From positions 390,001 through 452,000 of the forward strand of contig CAJNDS010002140.1 of NCBI GenBank assembly GCA_905221605.1: a stretch of DNA of 62,000 nt. Direction: 5' to 3'. A model generated the notes under the pieces. It was not told where the DNA came from. It did no database searches and saw nothing but the letters and a program-made list of their open reading frames with translations. Below are positions 49,272 through 59,151 of this stretch, in pieces; position 1 is the stretch's first letter, and the number at the start of each line of letters is the position of its first letter. Source of the stretch: Symbiodinium natans (lineage: Eukaryota > Sar > Dinophyceae > Suessiales > Symbiodiniaceae). The position numbers and the translations under genes are program-made.

Positions 49272-49530
49272 GGCAAGTATGCGAAGAGGTTTCTTTGCAA
49301 CCGCGCCGCAGCCGTCGCAGTTTCCGTAGCAAGGGTACGGCTTTAGGTTGACCTCCTTCGCGTTTCATGGGCAGAGCTACGCCATGACATGGTAAGGCAT
49401 CCCCGAACGGGCCCATCGAGATCCTACAAGGATGTAGGGTTTAGGGTTTAGGGTTTAGGGTTTAGGGTCTAGGGTTTAGGGTTTAGGGTTTAGGGTTTAG
49501 GGTCTTGGGTTGATTTCTTATTCCGCAGCC

Positions 49531-49892
49531 ATGGACACGACCTTCAAGCCGGCACTGGAATCGGCGCGCCGGGTTGTTTGCTTTGGAGTCTTTGCAGAGT
49601 CGGACAGTGGGATGTTTGAAGGGGGTCGGAATAATTGTTACTGGTATTCCCTCGTAATCCCCTTATACTTATACTATAGCACCTCCCCGAAACCCTATTC
49701 TAACTATGAAGGCCCCCATATTCCCTTACACTCCCCTTATAGTTATACTATAGCACCCCCCCCGAAACCCTATTCTAACTATGAAGGCCCCCATATTGAA
49801 GATCTGCTGAAGAAAGTTCCGAGAGTCGATGGTGGCTGGGCACGCAGTTTCAGGCTTGTTGACATCAATTTGTGGTGCGGATCGTCATCTAG
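49531..49892 (+). CDS. Start of an unidentified gene, two exons around a family B element
   Basis: ATG 49531 (GCAGCCATGG) opens MDTTFKPALESARRVVCFGV then FAESDSGMFEG, ending at 49624. A second exon from 49802 reads DLLKKVPRVDGGWARSFRLV then DINLWCGSS. The 177 bp between begin GTCGGAATAAT and end ATATTGAAG, and GAAG occurs on both sides. A TTTAGGG array (49434-49503) lies upstream and a CCCTAAA array (49893-49993) directly downstream, so the gene's introns and 5' region are repeat. Islands to the right (49999-50045, 50122-50250, 50430-50585) may continue it: LLEQSGFLRTVTGVT; EVDMMEEEIRNIASARPKED; HPEEFGKALATLQRDPYGRL. No family recognised. Confidence 0.5.
49625..49801 (+). mobile_element. Family B element with an internal duplication, probable intron
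   Basis: Begins GTCGGAATAATTG. The 3' block CCCTATTCTAACTATGAAGG followed by CCCCCATATT occurs twice, so its 3' half is duplicated. Splicing GT 49625 to AG 49801 joins two protein-like frames in phase. Confidence 0.6.
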
Positions 49893-49993
49893 CCCTAAAC
49901 CCTAAACCCTAAACCCTAAACCCTAAACCCTAAACCCTAAACCCTAAACCCTAAACCCTAAACCCTAAACCCTAAACCCTAAACCCTAAACCC
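49893..49993. repeat. CCCTAAA array
   Basis: About 14 perfect units starting immediately after TCATCTAG, where a GC donor (AGCCC) is possible. Confidence 0.95.
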
Positions 49994-50429
49994 ATGAGCT
50001 TCTTGAGCAAAGTGGCTTTCTTCGGACTGTGACTGGGGTCACCAGGTCTGGACGTTGGGAGGGGGCTGGGTGGGGGTGTGCTGGAGGGGTTTGCTGGGCG
50101 TTGACCCATGCTCATGCAGAGGTCGACATGATGGAAGAAGAAATACGGAATATAGCGTCAGCACGACCCAAAGAAGACCCAGAATGTAGAACAACCCTTC
50201 CCTCCCCCAGGACTGCGCTGTGGGAAGCCTTTTTCAAAGGTGAGCGGGCAAGACATGAAATGAGAGATTACGGTATGATGACTTGTGCCACTATGAGCCA
50301 GAACCCACTAGACTCAGTTGAGATGCCTCACAGTATCACGCATAGACCATTGCAAGCCAAAAAATATCCCTAAACCCTTAACCTAAACCCTCCATTGAGG
50401 AAGCCATTGTTGAGGGTTGAGAGGGTAAC

Positions 50430-50585
50430 CTCTCTAAGCCCGAACAAATCCCCAAAAAACCTCATCCGGAGGAGTTCGGCAAGGCGTTGGCCACCCTTCA
50501 GCGGGATCCTTATGGACGCCTCCCGCAGAAGCAGGCGGAGGTGCTCCGGGGAGAACATGGGTGTGTATCTCCCCAAATGCTACTA
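50430..50585 (+). other. Exon-like island
   Basis: Reads PEQIPKKPHPEEFGKALATL then QRDPYGRLPQKQAEVLRGEH and stays open to ATCATG|TAGGGTTTAGG. One of the most protein-like islands of the window. Identity unknown. Confidence 0.5.
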
Positions 50586-51684
50586 TCATGTAGGGTTTAG
50601 GGTTTAGGGTTTGGGGCTACTATTTGCTGAAGAACCCCCCCCCCCAAAAAAAAAAAAGATAAATAGAAAAGATTCCTCCTTGCAAGGGCAATATAGGCAT
50701 TATTCTCTTCTATTTGTCGGCGGTTAAAAAGCACGCAGTGGACTAGGGGTACCCATCTTCCATCCACAATGCATTGTAGAATTGACTTTTCCAGGGACCC
50801 CCAGGGATCCAATTTCGTTAGGGCAGGTATTTAAGTTTGTATTGTACATCATATGAGAATAAGAATTTCCAGCCCCGTTAGGGTTTGTAAAAGTTGACGG
50901 TTTATGAAGTTTAGGGGTTAGGGCTAAGGGTGTTCGATCAGAACGGGTGTTTTTGGCCAGTTTATGTCAAGAATTGGAAGAGAGGGTTGAACTGACCCTA
51001 AACCCTAACCCCTACACCCTAAACCCTAAACCCTAAACCCTGTAGTTTTGTTCAGCTCTCTTTTACTCTTAGATACTTGGGGTTTTTACCCTGAAGCATC
51101 CCTCAGCGGCCTAAGCGGGAACTCATCTCTTCCATTCATGGTTTAAGGTTTAGGGTTTGGGGTTTAGGGTTTAGGGTTTAGGGTTGAGGGTCTCGGGGTG
51201 TTGCAAAGGCTCCCCCGAGCTTGCTCTCGAGCTATAGGCCTTCGGTAGTTTGGGGTTCAGGGTTTAGGGTTTAGGGTTTAGGGGGCAGTTTTGGATTCAG
51301 CAGTTGTGGAATGGTCATGTTCCATGGGACCGTATAAGCCCTAGGGCTTAGGGGTTTGGGGCTTCGAGTTTAGGGGTTTAGGGTGTTTTTGGTTTAGGGG
51401 TTTTAAGCCCGCGTTTCTCTTTTCGCTCGCCGCATGATGAGACGCCCCCAACTCTAAGCCCCCCCTGGAATGGTAACGTACAGGCACCATGAAATGGCAC
51501 CCTAAACCCTAAAAATAAACCCTAAGCCCTAAACCCTAAACACCAAACCCTAAACCCTAATTTCCAGGGCACCAGCACCCACAAAAAAGCAGACTTTGGA
51601 GCAGTTTCTGATGCTAAGCCGATTCTCGGCCTTGACCCTTGTCCGCACTCCATAGCCATAGGCTTCTGGGCTTAAGGTTTTAGG

Positions 51685-51945
51685 ACCGGATCAGGGTTTA
51701 GGGTTTAGGGTTTAGGGTTTAGGGTTTAGGGTTTAGGGTTTAGGGTTTAGGGTTTAGGGTTTAGGGTTTAGGGTTTGGGTTTTGGGTTTTGGGTTTAGGG
51801 TTTAGGGTTTAGGGTTTAGGGTTTAGGGTTTAGGGTTTAGGGTTTAGGGTTTAGGGTTTAGGGTTTAGGGCTTAGGGTTTAGGGTTTAGGGCTTAGGGCT
51901 TAGGGCTTAGGGTTTGGGTTTAGGGTTTAGGGTTTTGGGCTTGGG
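51685..51945. repeat. Long TTTAGGG array
   Basis: About 36 units with a few TTTGGG, CTTAGGG and GGGTTTT variants. The next island 51965-52025 reads AIVAFFAATQPSEKDSAKIF then RAA. The island 52388-52440 reads AFKADLNPRGFDSTRLHDHG. The two may be consecutive exons. Confidence 0.93.
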
Positions 51946-52496
51946 ATTGAGAGGCCATCGTGGCTTTCTTTGCTGCTACGCAGCCTTCCGAGAAGGACTC
52001 CGCGAAAATCTTCAGGGCTGCTGTTTTTAGGGTTTCGGGTTTAGGGTTTCGGGTTTAGGGTTTAGGATTCCAGGGCCTCAACACCTTCTTCTAAGGGTAG
52101 TTATATGGGGAGTTTCCGTAATTAGCCCCTTGACTACCCCAATCTTGTTGTAATTGGGTTTTAGGTACAGTTCTATTTGGGTTCTTAAGTGCCCTGAGCG
52201 TGGTGTGCTGGATGGGAGGCCAAGCTTCGCGCCACGAGTTTAGAAGTTTAGGTTGAGTTTGGGACATGGGGATTTTCTGAGGATTTTCTGAGGGTCATGG
52301 GCACTGACCCTTAGGGTTTGGGTTTTGTTTCTACGCTAGGGAACCCAACAAAGGGAAGGTACGACGACGGCTTTCTGCAGCCTTCAAAGCTGACCTGAAC
52401 CCAAGGGGCTTCGACAGCACACGCCTTCACGACCATGGAACCCTTCTGCATCTCATGCTTCTTTTCGTTTTGCTCTTCTTAGTGGCTGAGTGCGTA

Positions 52497-52560
52497 CACT
52501 TTAATTACACTTTTGGGATACTATAATCCCCTATAGAAACTGAAAGTGTAATTACACATT
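52497..52560. repeat. Palindrome with ACTTTAATTACACTTT ends
   Basis: ACTTTAATTACACTTT and AAAGTGTAATTACACA are inverted around GGGATACTATAATCCCC, a motif also found near 47300. Confidence 0.65.
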
Positions 52561-52609
52561 TTCTTGGGGCTTATGAACTCAGCAGCTAAGTCTTTCTCGC
52601 AGGAGCGAT

Positions 52610-52938
52610 TGGGATGGAGCTTTTCGGAAGAGCTGGATTCATTCACCAGGCGCGGTGCGTAAGACGCGAAAAGTCCCGGGTTCATGAGCTAGGAAGCCGG
52701 GCTTTGGTGACCTTGAGGTGGCTTGAATTGGGGGTTTCCGACATTCGGGGTACCTTATAGGGGGTTCTCATGATCAGGGAATCCTACTATTTGGGGGGAC
52801 TATATTAGGGGTCCCTTATTTTCGTAAACTCCCAATTTGTTGACCTGTCTGAGAGGATACTGCCCTATGTGATCTGCGCATTTAACGCCATCGACCGCGA
52901 CTGCGATACCTTGGTCTCCGACGAGGACGTGTCAGACC
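52610..52938 (+). CDS. Exons of an unidentified protein with an EF-hand-like loop
   Basis: Island 52610-52660 reads ERLGWSFSEELDSFTRRGA after CGCAG and before GTAAG or TAAG. After a family A element (52730-52834), the island 52840-52938 reads VDLSERILPYVICAFNAIDR then DCDTLVSDEDVSD. DRDCDTLVSDED fits a 12-residue EF-hand loop, with Asp at 1, 3 and 5, a hydrophobic residue at 8 and an acidic residue at 12, so Ca2+ binding is likely. The conserved Gly at loop position 6 is Thr. Boundaries are not fixed. Later islands (53596-53660 EVTSWLQNPQLEHRVEAGIR, 53760-53845 VPAVRCQDTRWNFADLKSVE) may belong to it. Confidence 0.5.
52730..52834 (+). mobile_element. Family A short inverted-repeat element
   Basis: GGGGGTTTCCGACATTCGGGG... 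and ...CCCTTATTTTCGTAAACTCCC, with GGTACC, AATCCTACTATTTGGGG and GACTATATTAGGGG blocks. It lies between two exon-like islands. Confidence 0.8.
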
Positions 52939-53110
52939 CTAAACCCTAAAGCCTAAACCCTATAACCCTAAATGGTTTAGGGTTATAGGGTTTAGGCTTT
53001 AGGGTTTAGGGTCTAGGGTTTAGGGTTTAGGGTTTAGGGTTTAGGCTAAACCCTAAACCTAAACCCTAAACCCTAAACCCTAAACCCTAAACCCTAAACC
53101 CTAAACCCTG
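52934..53110. repeat. Head-to-head telomere-like repeats with a perfect 39-bp palindrome
   Basis: C-rich units with specific variants (52934-52972) are mirrored exactly, variants included, by G-rich units (52976-53014) around TGG. Further G-rich units then switch back to C-rich at 53046. An exact mirror of the variants cannot come from independent arrays. Confidence 0.9.
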
Positions 53111-53342
53111 TCAGCCCCCAGGCCTACCTAAACCCAATCCCTCGTGCAGCCACCAAGAAGAGCCCAGGGAGCAAGAGGGCATGCACTAAGAACCCATAAA
53201 CCTTAAACCTTAAACCTTAAACCCTAAACCCTAAACCCTGGACTTCCTTACACCTCTGTTCCTGTCGAGCTCGGCAAACCGGCCATTTTGTGAGCAGAAG
53301 ATACATCCAGCGGCAAGCGCTCACACCCAACGCCTAGAATTG

Positions 53343-53450
53343 GGGTCGGATATTTGTTGAAAGTGTTCCCTTAGAGTTCCCTAAATACGCCTACTATAGT
53401 ATACCCCAGAACCTTATGCTAATTGTGTTGCACCCCTATAGTAAACCCTG
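53343..53450 (+). mobile_element. Family B short element
   Basis: GTCGGATATTTGTTG...CTACTATAGTATACCCCAGAACC...TTGTGTTGCACCCC. A diverged copy. Confidence 0.55.
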
Positions 53451-53462
53451 AACTCGAAACTG

Positions 53463-53570
53463 TCCCTAAACCCTAAACCCTAAACCCTAAACCCTAAACC
53501 CTAAACCCTAAACCCTAAACCCTATACCCTATACCCTATACCCTATAAACCCTAAACCCTAAACCCTCTT
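53463..53570. repeat. CCCTAAA array with CCCTATA variants
   Basis: About 15 units. Four consecutive CCCTATA units near 53520-53550. Confidence 0.9.
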
Positions 53571-55022
53571 TCTTGTTGCCTCTAGGAGGTGACTTCCTGG
53601 CTACAGAACCCACAGCTGGAGCATCGGGTGGAGGCTGGGATCAGGGGGATCGGTATCTCCTTAGGGATTTCTGCCAACTGAAAGAGGTTTAGGGTTTAGG
53701 GTTTAGGGTTTGGGGTTTAGGGTTTAGGGTTTAGGGTTCATGTAGAGTCTACACGGTTCCAGCAGTGCGCTGTCAGGACACGCGGTGGAATTTCGCAGAC
53801 TTGAAGAGTGTGGAGGCCCCCGCCTGCAACCGCAGGAACCTTGGGGGTCCCGTTTAGTTCTCAAGCCTCCAGAATTACAAACTCCAAGCCTCATAAGCCT
53901 AAACCGTATATATCAACCCTAAACCCTCTAAACCCTCTGAACTCTATAAACCCAAAAAACCCTATAAACCCTATAAACCCTACAAAACCCCAAAACCCCA
54001 AACCCCAAGCCCCAAACGCCAAACCCCAAATCCCAAACCCCAAACCCAAGCCCTCATAAGGGTTTTTCAAAACCCTAAACCCTAAACCCTAAACCCTAAA
54101 CCCTAAACCTCATAAACTGAAAGGCCAGCCTCCCCGCGCTCTGCCTCTCGGGCCTTTCCGGCACCAAGGGTTTGGCGGTGCCCTCAGCTGCGGCGGGGGT
54201 GCAAGATACGGGCCCGTTTGTCCCTGAAACCCGACTCAAAACACTAAACCCCCTAAACAATGAAGCCTAAACCCTCAACCCTAGACGCTAAACCCTAAAC
54301 CCCAAAGCCTAAACCCTAAACCCCAAACCCCAGACCCTAAACCCTAAACCCCATAAACCCTAACCCCCCCAACCCCCTACATCACAGTGATCTTGCTAGG
54401 GACTCAGGCTCCTGCAGTGGGCTGTAGGTGTTGGATTTCAGAGTTTAACAAACATGCGCACCCCTGTGCCGGCTTTGGCTAGTTTTGCAGGGGGGCTTAG
54501 GGATGCATATTTTCAGGGATGTGGGGATCAACTGGGTCGGTGAGATAGGAACACATGAAAGGAGTCTGAGTGGGTGCTGGAGGCGTTCGGCGCGTTGATG
54601 GTTTCTACCATCGCCGTGCGGGACTGTCCGGGACTGTTCGGGGATGTCCCCGCTTGCAATCGCAGGGGGTTTCAGCATCAATGCTCTCAGCATCAAAGCA
54701 GCATAACTCGAAAACAGAAGACTATAAGAATATAGTTTCCCAATACTATAGTATTCTTGCAAAGGCAGAAAACGTCGAACCGTCGACGCACTCTCCAGAA
54801 AACGCCACAATCTAAACATCATTTTGAATACATCATTTCATTTAGTATCTTAGAATTGTCATGCGTAATGTGCAAAAGCAAAAATGCAATAACGTAATCA
54901 TGTTATATACATATATATTTATAAACGAAATATAATAATGCCATAGTGTGAGAATGTCATAATGCAGTAGTGTAATACTATATAAAGATGCGAGTAGAGT
55001 AAAATAAGGAGACTGGCTCTTG

Positions 55023-55125
55023 CTGCGAAAGGCCTGCATCATGGAGCACATCAAGAACTTCCATTTCCAGGTCCCCACCTTCCTTTTGCCTTACCCAGAC
55101 CCCTGGGAGGATCCAAAGAAGTAGG
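55023..55125 (+). CDS. C-terminal exon of an unidentified protein
   Basis: Reads LLRKACIMEHIKNFHFQVPT then FLLPYPDPWEDPKK and stops at TAG, whose bases are also the first of a TTTAGGG array (55123-55178). A natural C-terminus. It may end the gene whose islands lie at 51-54 kb. Unrecognised. Confidence 0.5.
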
Positions 55126-55179
55126 GTTTAGGGTTTAGGGTTTAGGATTTAGGGTTTAGGGTTTAGGGTTTAGGGTTTA

Positions 55180-56222
55180 GAGATCCCCTTCAGGGTTCCT
55201 AAGAGTCACCCAAGAGTAGTACAGGATACTACTTGGGGGTTCTGCTTTTTAGATCCTCCCCGGACTCTGCGTAGCCGTATATTCCAATGATTCTGGGCGG
55301 CGGGGGGGTGGGGGGGCGAAGACGAAGACGAATAAGGGATCTGAGGCGAGTGAGGGATGCATGTCGCACTTTTCCCACAGTTCAAAGCCTTAAGCTTGGG
55401 TTCTGGGGCTTGAGGACCTCAGGGTTTTGAAGCAATGGCTTTAGGGTTTTGGTTTCAGGGTTTAGGGCTGAAAGCCCTGCGCTTCGAAGCCACGCTGCCA
55501 GTCCGACGTGAGCTCCATGGGACTCCGGGATTGCGTCCTGACGGCCATGAAGGCCAGCCCAGTAGCAATTGGGTTGGGTTAGGATCCCTTTAAACACCAC
55601 GTTAAACCAGAAAAGGGCAGTATTCCTCCCAACTTACTGGGGAAGGGTTCAGGTCTCAGAGAGTCTAAGAGTCCAAGTGAAGGGCTATAGGGTGTCCCAA
55701 AGACTGCTTGAGGGGTTGGGGTAAGGTGCAAGGCTTGGATGACTTTGCGAGATTCACGGACATGCAAAGTCCTGCTCTGCCGCAGTGTGCAGGTCTTCAC
55801 TGAGCTCCATGTGCGGGTGGGCTAGCGGATGACACCTTTGGTTTTAGAGGCCGACGTCTACCCAACTCTGTCCAGCTGAGACTGCCAGCGGCGAAGCCGC
55901 TGAGCCGCTTAGCCTAGTCTGCAGAGCACGTCTAGCGACTCAAAAAATATCGGGTCTGCTGATGGGCTTCTGGCTTGGCCGGGCCAAGCGTGCTGACCTG
56001 CCCGGATCTCTGCCCTCTCGTTAGAGGCCCTGAGGTGTCATGAGTCGTGTGAGTCATGTGGCTCTGGAGTCAGGCATTGTGTGCACCGCTGGCATGGCCT
56101 TGCTCACAGGAGAGCTAAGACTGGGCCACGCAGGAGTCTACAGAACAGCGTATACAACGTAGCATGACATGACACACACATGTTCTTTGGAGTCGGTGAT
56201 TAATCTGAGACGTCTGTGGACC
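55180..56222. other. Intergenic region upstream of the FAD oxidase gene
   Basis: Few telomere-like units, a GGCGGGGGGGTGGGGGGGCG run near 55298, and a GCGGCGAAGCCGC hairpin near 55882. A plus frame near 55470-55575 (LRFEATLPVRRELHGTPGLR) is open but unassigned. I see no TATA-like or spliced-leader motif. Confidence 0.4.
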
Positions 56223-56236
56223 TTGGCGTCGCAGCC

Positions 56237-57119
56237 ATGGCCGATGCGGCAGTCTTGGAGCAGTTGGCCTCGCAGCTCGAGTGCGAGCACTCCCTGAAGG
56301 ACCTCCATGGAAGCCCCAGGATTGTGGCTGCTCCACGCAGCGTCTCGGATGTGGCCTCCTGTGTGCGAGCTGCCGGCAGCCTAGGTTGCTCTGTGAGCGT
56401 CGTGGGTGGGAACCATTCGGGTTACGGCGGGTTGGGCGATCTGGTGCTGGAGATGGAGCACCACTTCAATGCGATTGTTGCAGACAGCGCCGCCGGCCGT
56501 GTCCGGACTGAGGCTGGTGTCAAGCTGAAGTCCCTTGCTGCCAAGGCTGCTGAAGCCGAACTTGCTGTTCCTCTGGGCACTGCACCAACAGTGGGCGTTG
56601 GCCTCATTCTTCAAGGCGGTGTGGGGCACTCCACGAGGCGACTGGGCTTGGCACTTGATGCCATCCACTCTCTCCAGCTAGTCACGGCTGCAGGTGACGT
56701 GCTATCATTGGGCTGTGACTCCAGCGATGAGGAGCATAAGGACCTGTTCTGGGCTTTGTGTGGCTGCGGCCCCAACTTTGGAGTCGTGACTTCCTTCGAG
56801 CTCAACGCCTCCAAGCTCCAAAGTTGTCGACAAACGAGGCAAGTCTTCCACGTGCCTTCTGACCGCACGGCTTGTGAGGTCGCGCCGGCTGTGCGCGCGT
56901 ACATGCTCCGATCTCAGTCCCTGCCGAGGGACTGCTGCTCGGACTGCTGCCTCTACATGGCCGATGACCCAGCGGAGCCTGGGATGCGAGTGGGCATCTA
57001 CGACTTCAACTTCGGATGTGATGTTCCCCCGGTCGATGCGGCAGGCGCCAAATTGGTAGTAGAGCAGGTGGATCATGGGCTTGGTCCAATCCAGCTCATG
57101 GAGACGGAGCCCTACTTGT
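56237..57119 (+). CDS. Berberine-bridge-type FAD-linked oxidoreductase, copy 1, first exon
   Basis: Enzymes of this family oxidise sugars, alkaloids or other substrates with covalently bound FAD. The exon carries the FAD-binding PCMH domain. VGGNHSGYG has the His that binds FAD, as in the family's GGHS/GGHD motif. Also present are GTAPTVGVGL, QGGVGHSTRRLGLALDAI and DLFWALCGCGPNFGVVTSFE. In bicovalent members the GxCPTVGxGG Cys also binds FAD; here it is Ala, so attachment is probably through His only. ATG 56237 is chosen over upstream GTG 56216 because the second copy has ATG at the same place (61496). Read without splicing, the frame stops at 57145, before the BBE domain. A donor at GT 57120 joins in phase to 58676. 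Confidence 0.85.
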
Positions 57120-57999
57120 GTGACTCGGAGGCTGTTCAGTCTTAGGACCCCAGTCCTCAGCGATTCCGCGTTGAAGAGCTTGTTGGTAACAACATGTTCT
57201 TTCCTTTTCCACACTGTTGTTGCTCTTTAATCCCTTCCCCCCCCTCCCCCCTCCCCTTGTATAAAAACCCCCAAAGGGTTTTTAGAATTAGGGGGGGTTC
57301 TTATCGTTTGTCCGAGAAACCAAACCGTCCTGCTTGTAGCATGCTGGCTCAGCCGGTCTGCAGACACAGGCATGTTTCTGCTTCAGGCTTCCGACCCCCC
57401 CCCCCCCCCCCTAACCCCTCCCTCTCTCTGTAGAGGTTTTAATAGGGACAGGCAAGGGATCGGGATTTTGGGCCGAGTTTTTTTTTCCTTGGGGGGTACT
57501 AATATTAGGGGAAGGGATTCCAAGAGAATGACAGCGATTGAAGGTCTGTTTGAAGGGCAGCACAGCCCCAAGTCAGCAACAGCCGTCCCCTTCGTCAAGA
57601 AGACAGACAGTTCATCGTGTTTCCACGAAAAAAATCCATCTCATATATACAAAGGATGACAGGACCCAGTGCTGATGATGGCCTGTGTGGTGCAGCTCAT
57701 GGAGCTATAATTAGTTGTTGCGCTATAAATCGAAACAGGAGATCACAAGTATGAATAGGAAGAAGTCACCAGCGGAAACACATGTCTTCAATGTTGGGTT
57801 GTTTCTGCACAATGCCATTCTATCGCAAGACCTCTCAACATGCGCTGAATGTGGTGAGCATGTGCTAAGTTTTCCAGTGGCTCCTCACGGTAGTTCGCAA
57901 AAATAGAGAGTGGCAGCTCGGAGCAGTTTCCGAAACCCTAAACCCTAAACCCTAAACCCTAAACCCTAAACCCTAAACCCTAAACCCTAAACCCTAAAC

Positions 58000-58630
58000 T
58001 TGGGTTCGGCCGGTCCACACTAACAGTCAAATAACGCCGTGGCCTTATAACACACAGGCCAAAAATAGCACCAGGAATCCCAGTCAATTTTAGCGTTTAC
58101 CGGGTGCTTATTTTTGTGGGTCTGCTGGTGGTGACTGTTAGTCACATAGCACCAGCAACAGCACCAGAAATAGCACCAGAAATAGCACAAACAATAGCAC
58201 AAAAAATAGCACCAGAAATAGCACAAACAATAGCACAAAAAATAGCACCAGAAATAGCACAAACAATAGCACCAGAAATAGCACCAGGAATCCCAGTCAA
58301 TTTTATCAGCTTAGCATTTACCGGGTGCTGTTTTTTGTGGGTCTGCTGATGGTGATTGTTAGTCACATAGCACCAGCAACAGCACCAGAAATAGCACCAG
58401 AAATAGCACAAACAATAGCACAACAAATAGCACCAGAAATAGCACAAACAATAGCACAAAAAATAGCACCAGAAATAGCACCAGGAATAGCGCAAAAAAA
58501 TGCACCAGAAATAGCACCAGGAATAGCACCAGGAATAGCAGGAATCTCAGTCAATTTTTTGGCATTTACCGGGTGCTTTTATTTGTGGGTCTGCTGGTGG
58601 TGACTGTTAGTGTGGACCGGCCGAACCCAA
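58000..58630. mobile_element. 631-bp element with perfect 30-bp terminal inverted repeats
   Basis: TTGGGTTCGGCCGGTCCACA... (58000-58029) is mirrored exactly at 58601-58630. The interior has three units of ATTTACCGGGTGCT...TGTGGGTCTGCTGGTGGTGA plus minisatellite blocks of AGCACCAGAAAT and AGCACAAACAAT. No transposase. The flanks are CCCTAAA repeat on both sides, and CCCTAAAC occurs at 57992-57999 and 58631-58638. That fits an 8-bp target duplication but cannot be told from the array itself. Confidence 0.88.
58150..58540. repeat. AGCACCAGAAAT-type minisatellite
   Basis: 12-bp words (ATAGCACCAGAA, ATAGCACAAACA, ATAGCACAAAAA, ATAGCACCAGGA) repeated about 30 times in two blocks. Long open frames on both strands (IAPEIAQTIAQ and CAISGAIFCAI) are products of the period being divisible by three. 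Confidence 0.9.
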
Positions 58631-58675
58631 CCCTAAACCCTAAACCCTAAACCCTAAACCCCCAGAGTCAGACAG

Positions 58676-59151
58676 GTGAGCAACCTTTCGGCGTGGCGCA
58701 CCGGGGCTTTGGGTCCAGCAGGCGCTTCTTTACCCGGGCACTGTTTTTCGCTCGAGATGCCGAGATTGGTGAGATGCTGGTGGAGAGCTTGTCGAAGGCC
58801 CCATCTCGGCACTGCTACTTCCACTTCCAGCACATGGGCGGTGCCGTGGCGGACGGTAGCACTGGGAGCAGTGCATTTCTTGCGCGGGATGCAGAGTGGT
58901 CGCTCGTGATCACGGGGTCATGGGCCGAGGATGAGGGTGACTGCACCCCATGGGTCAGAGACGTGGTGAAGCTCCTGCTGCCTCTTGCGTTGGGATGCTA
59001 CGCCACCGACCTCGGAGCACAAGATGTAGAAATGGCAGGTCAGACTTTCGGCCGTAATGCTGAGCGCTTGCTGGCTTTGAAGCAGAAGTGGGATCCCAAC
59101 AACATGTTCAGACACGGTTTTCCGCTATCCCAGTTGGGGAAGGCTGCATGA
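58676..59151 (+). CDS. FAD-linked oxidoreductase copy 1, last exon with the BBE domain
   Basis: Starts after GACAG. Reads EQPFGVAHRGFGSSRRFFTR, then substrate-domain sequence, and ends with the BBE signature FGRNAERLLALKQKWDPNNM then F, close to the family's YYxxNxxRLxxIKxxxDPxNxF. Stop TGA at 59149-59151. It continues the reading frame of the 56237 exon, so the protein is about 450 residues, a normal family length. The GTG at 58693 is not a start. Confidence 0.82.

Larger units (their letters stand above)
57120..58675 (+). other. Large intron of oxidase copy 1
   Basis: Holds pyrimidine-rich sequence (57205-57262), a small hairpin ACCCCCAAAGGGTTTTT near 57268, a C19 run near 57391, CCCTAAA arrays (57932-57999 and 58631-58662) and a 631-bp inverted-repeat element. 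The boundaries TTGT|GTGACT and GACAG|GTGAG are phase-compatible but not proven. Confidence 0.6.

Noticed and set aside
58104-58603. Open frames on both strands rich in Ile-Ala-Pro or Cys-Ala-Ile
   Set aside because: The 12-bp period is a multiple of three, so all frames of the minisatellite stay open; not evidence of a gene.
58693-59151. Treating the BBE-domain segment as a separate gene starting at 58693
   Set aside because: The start codon there is GTG inside an exon, and the sequence continues the FAD-domain exon of the same family.
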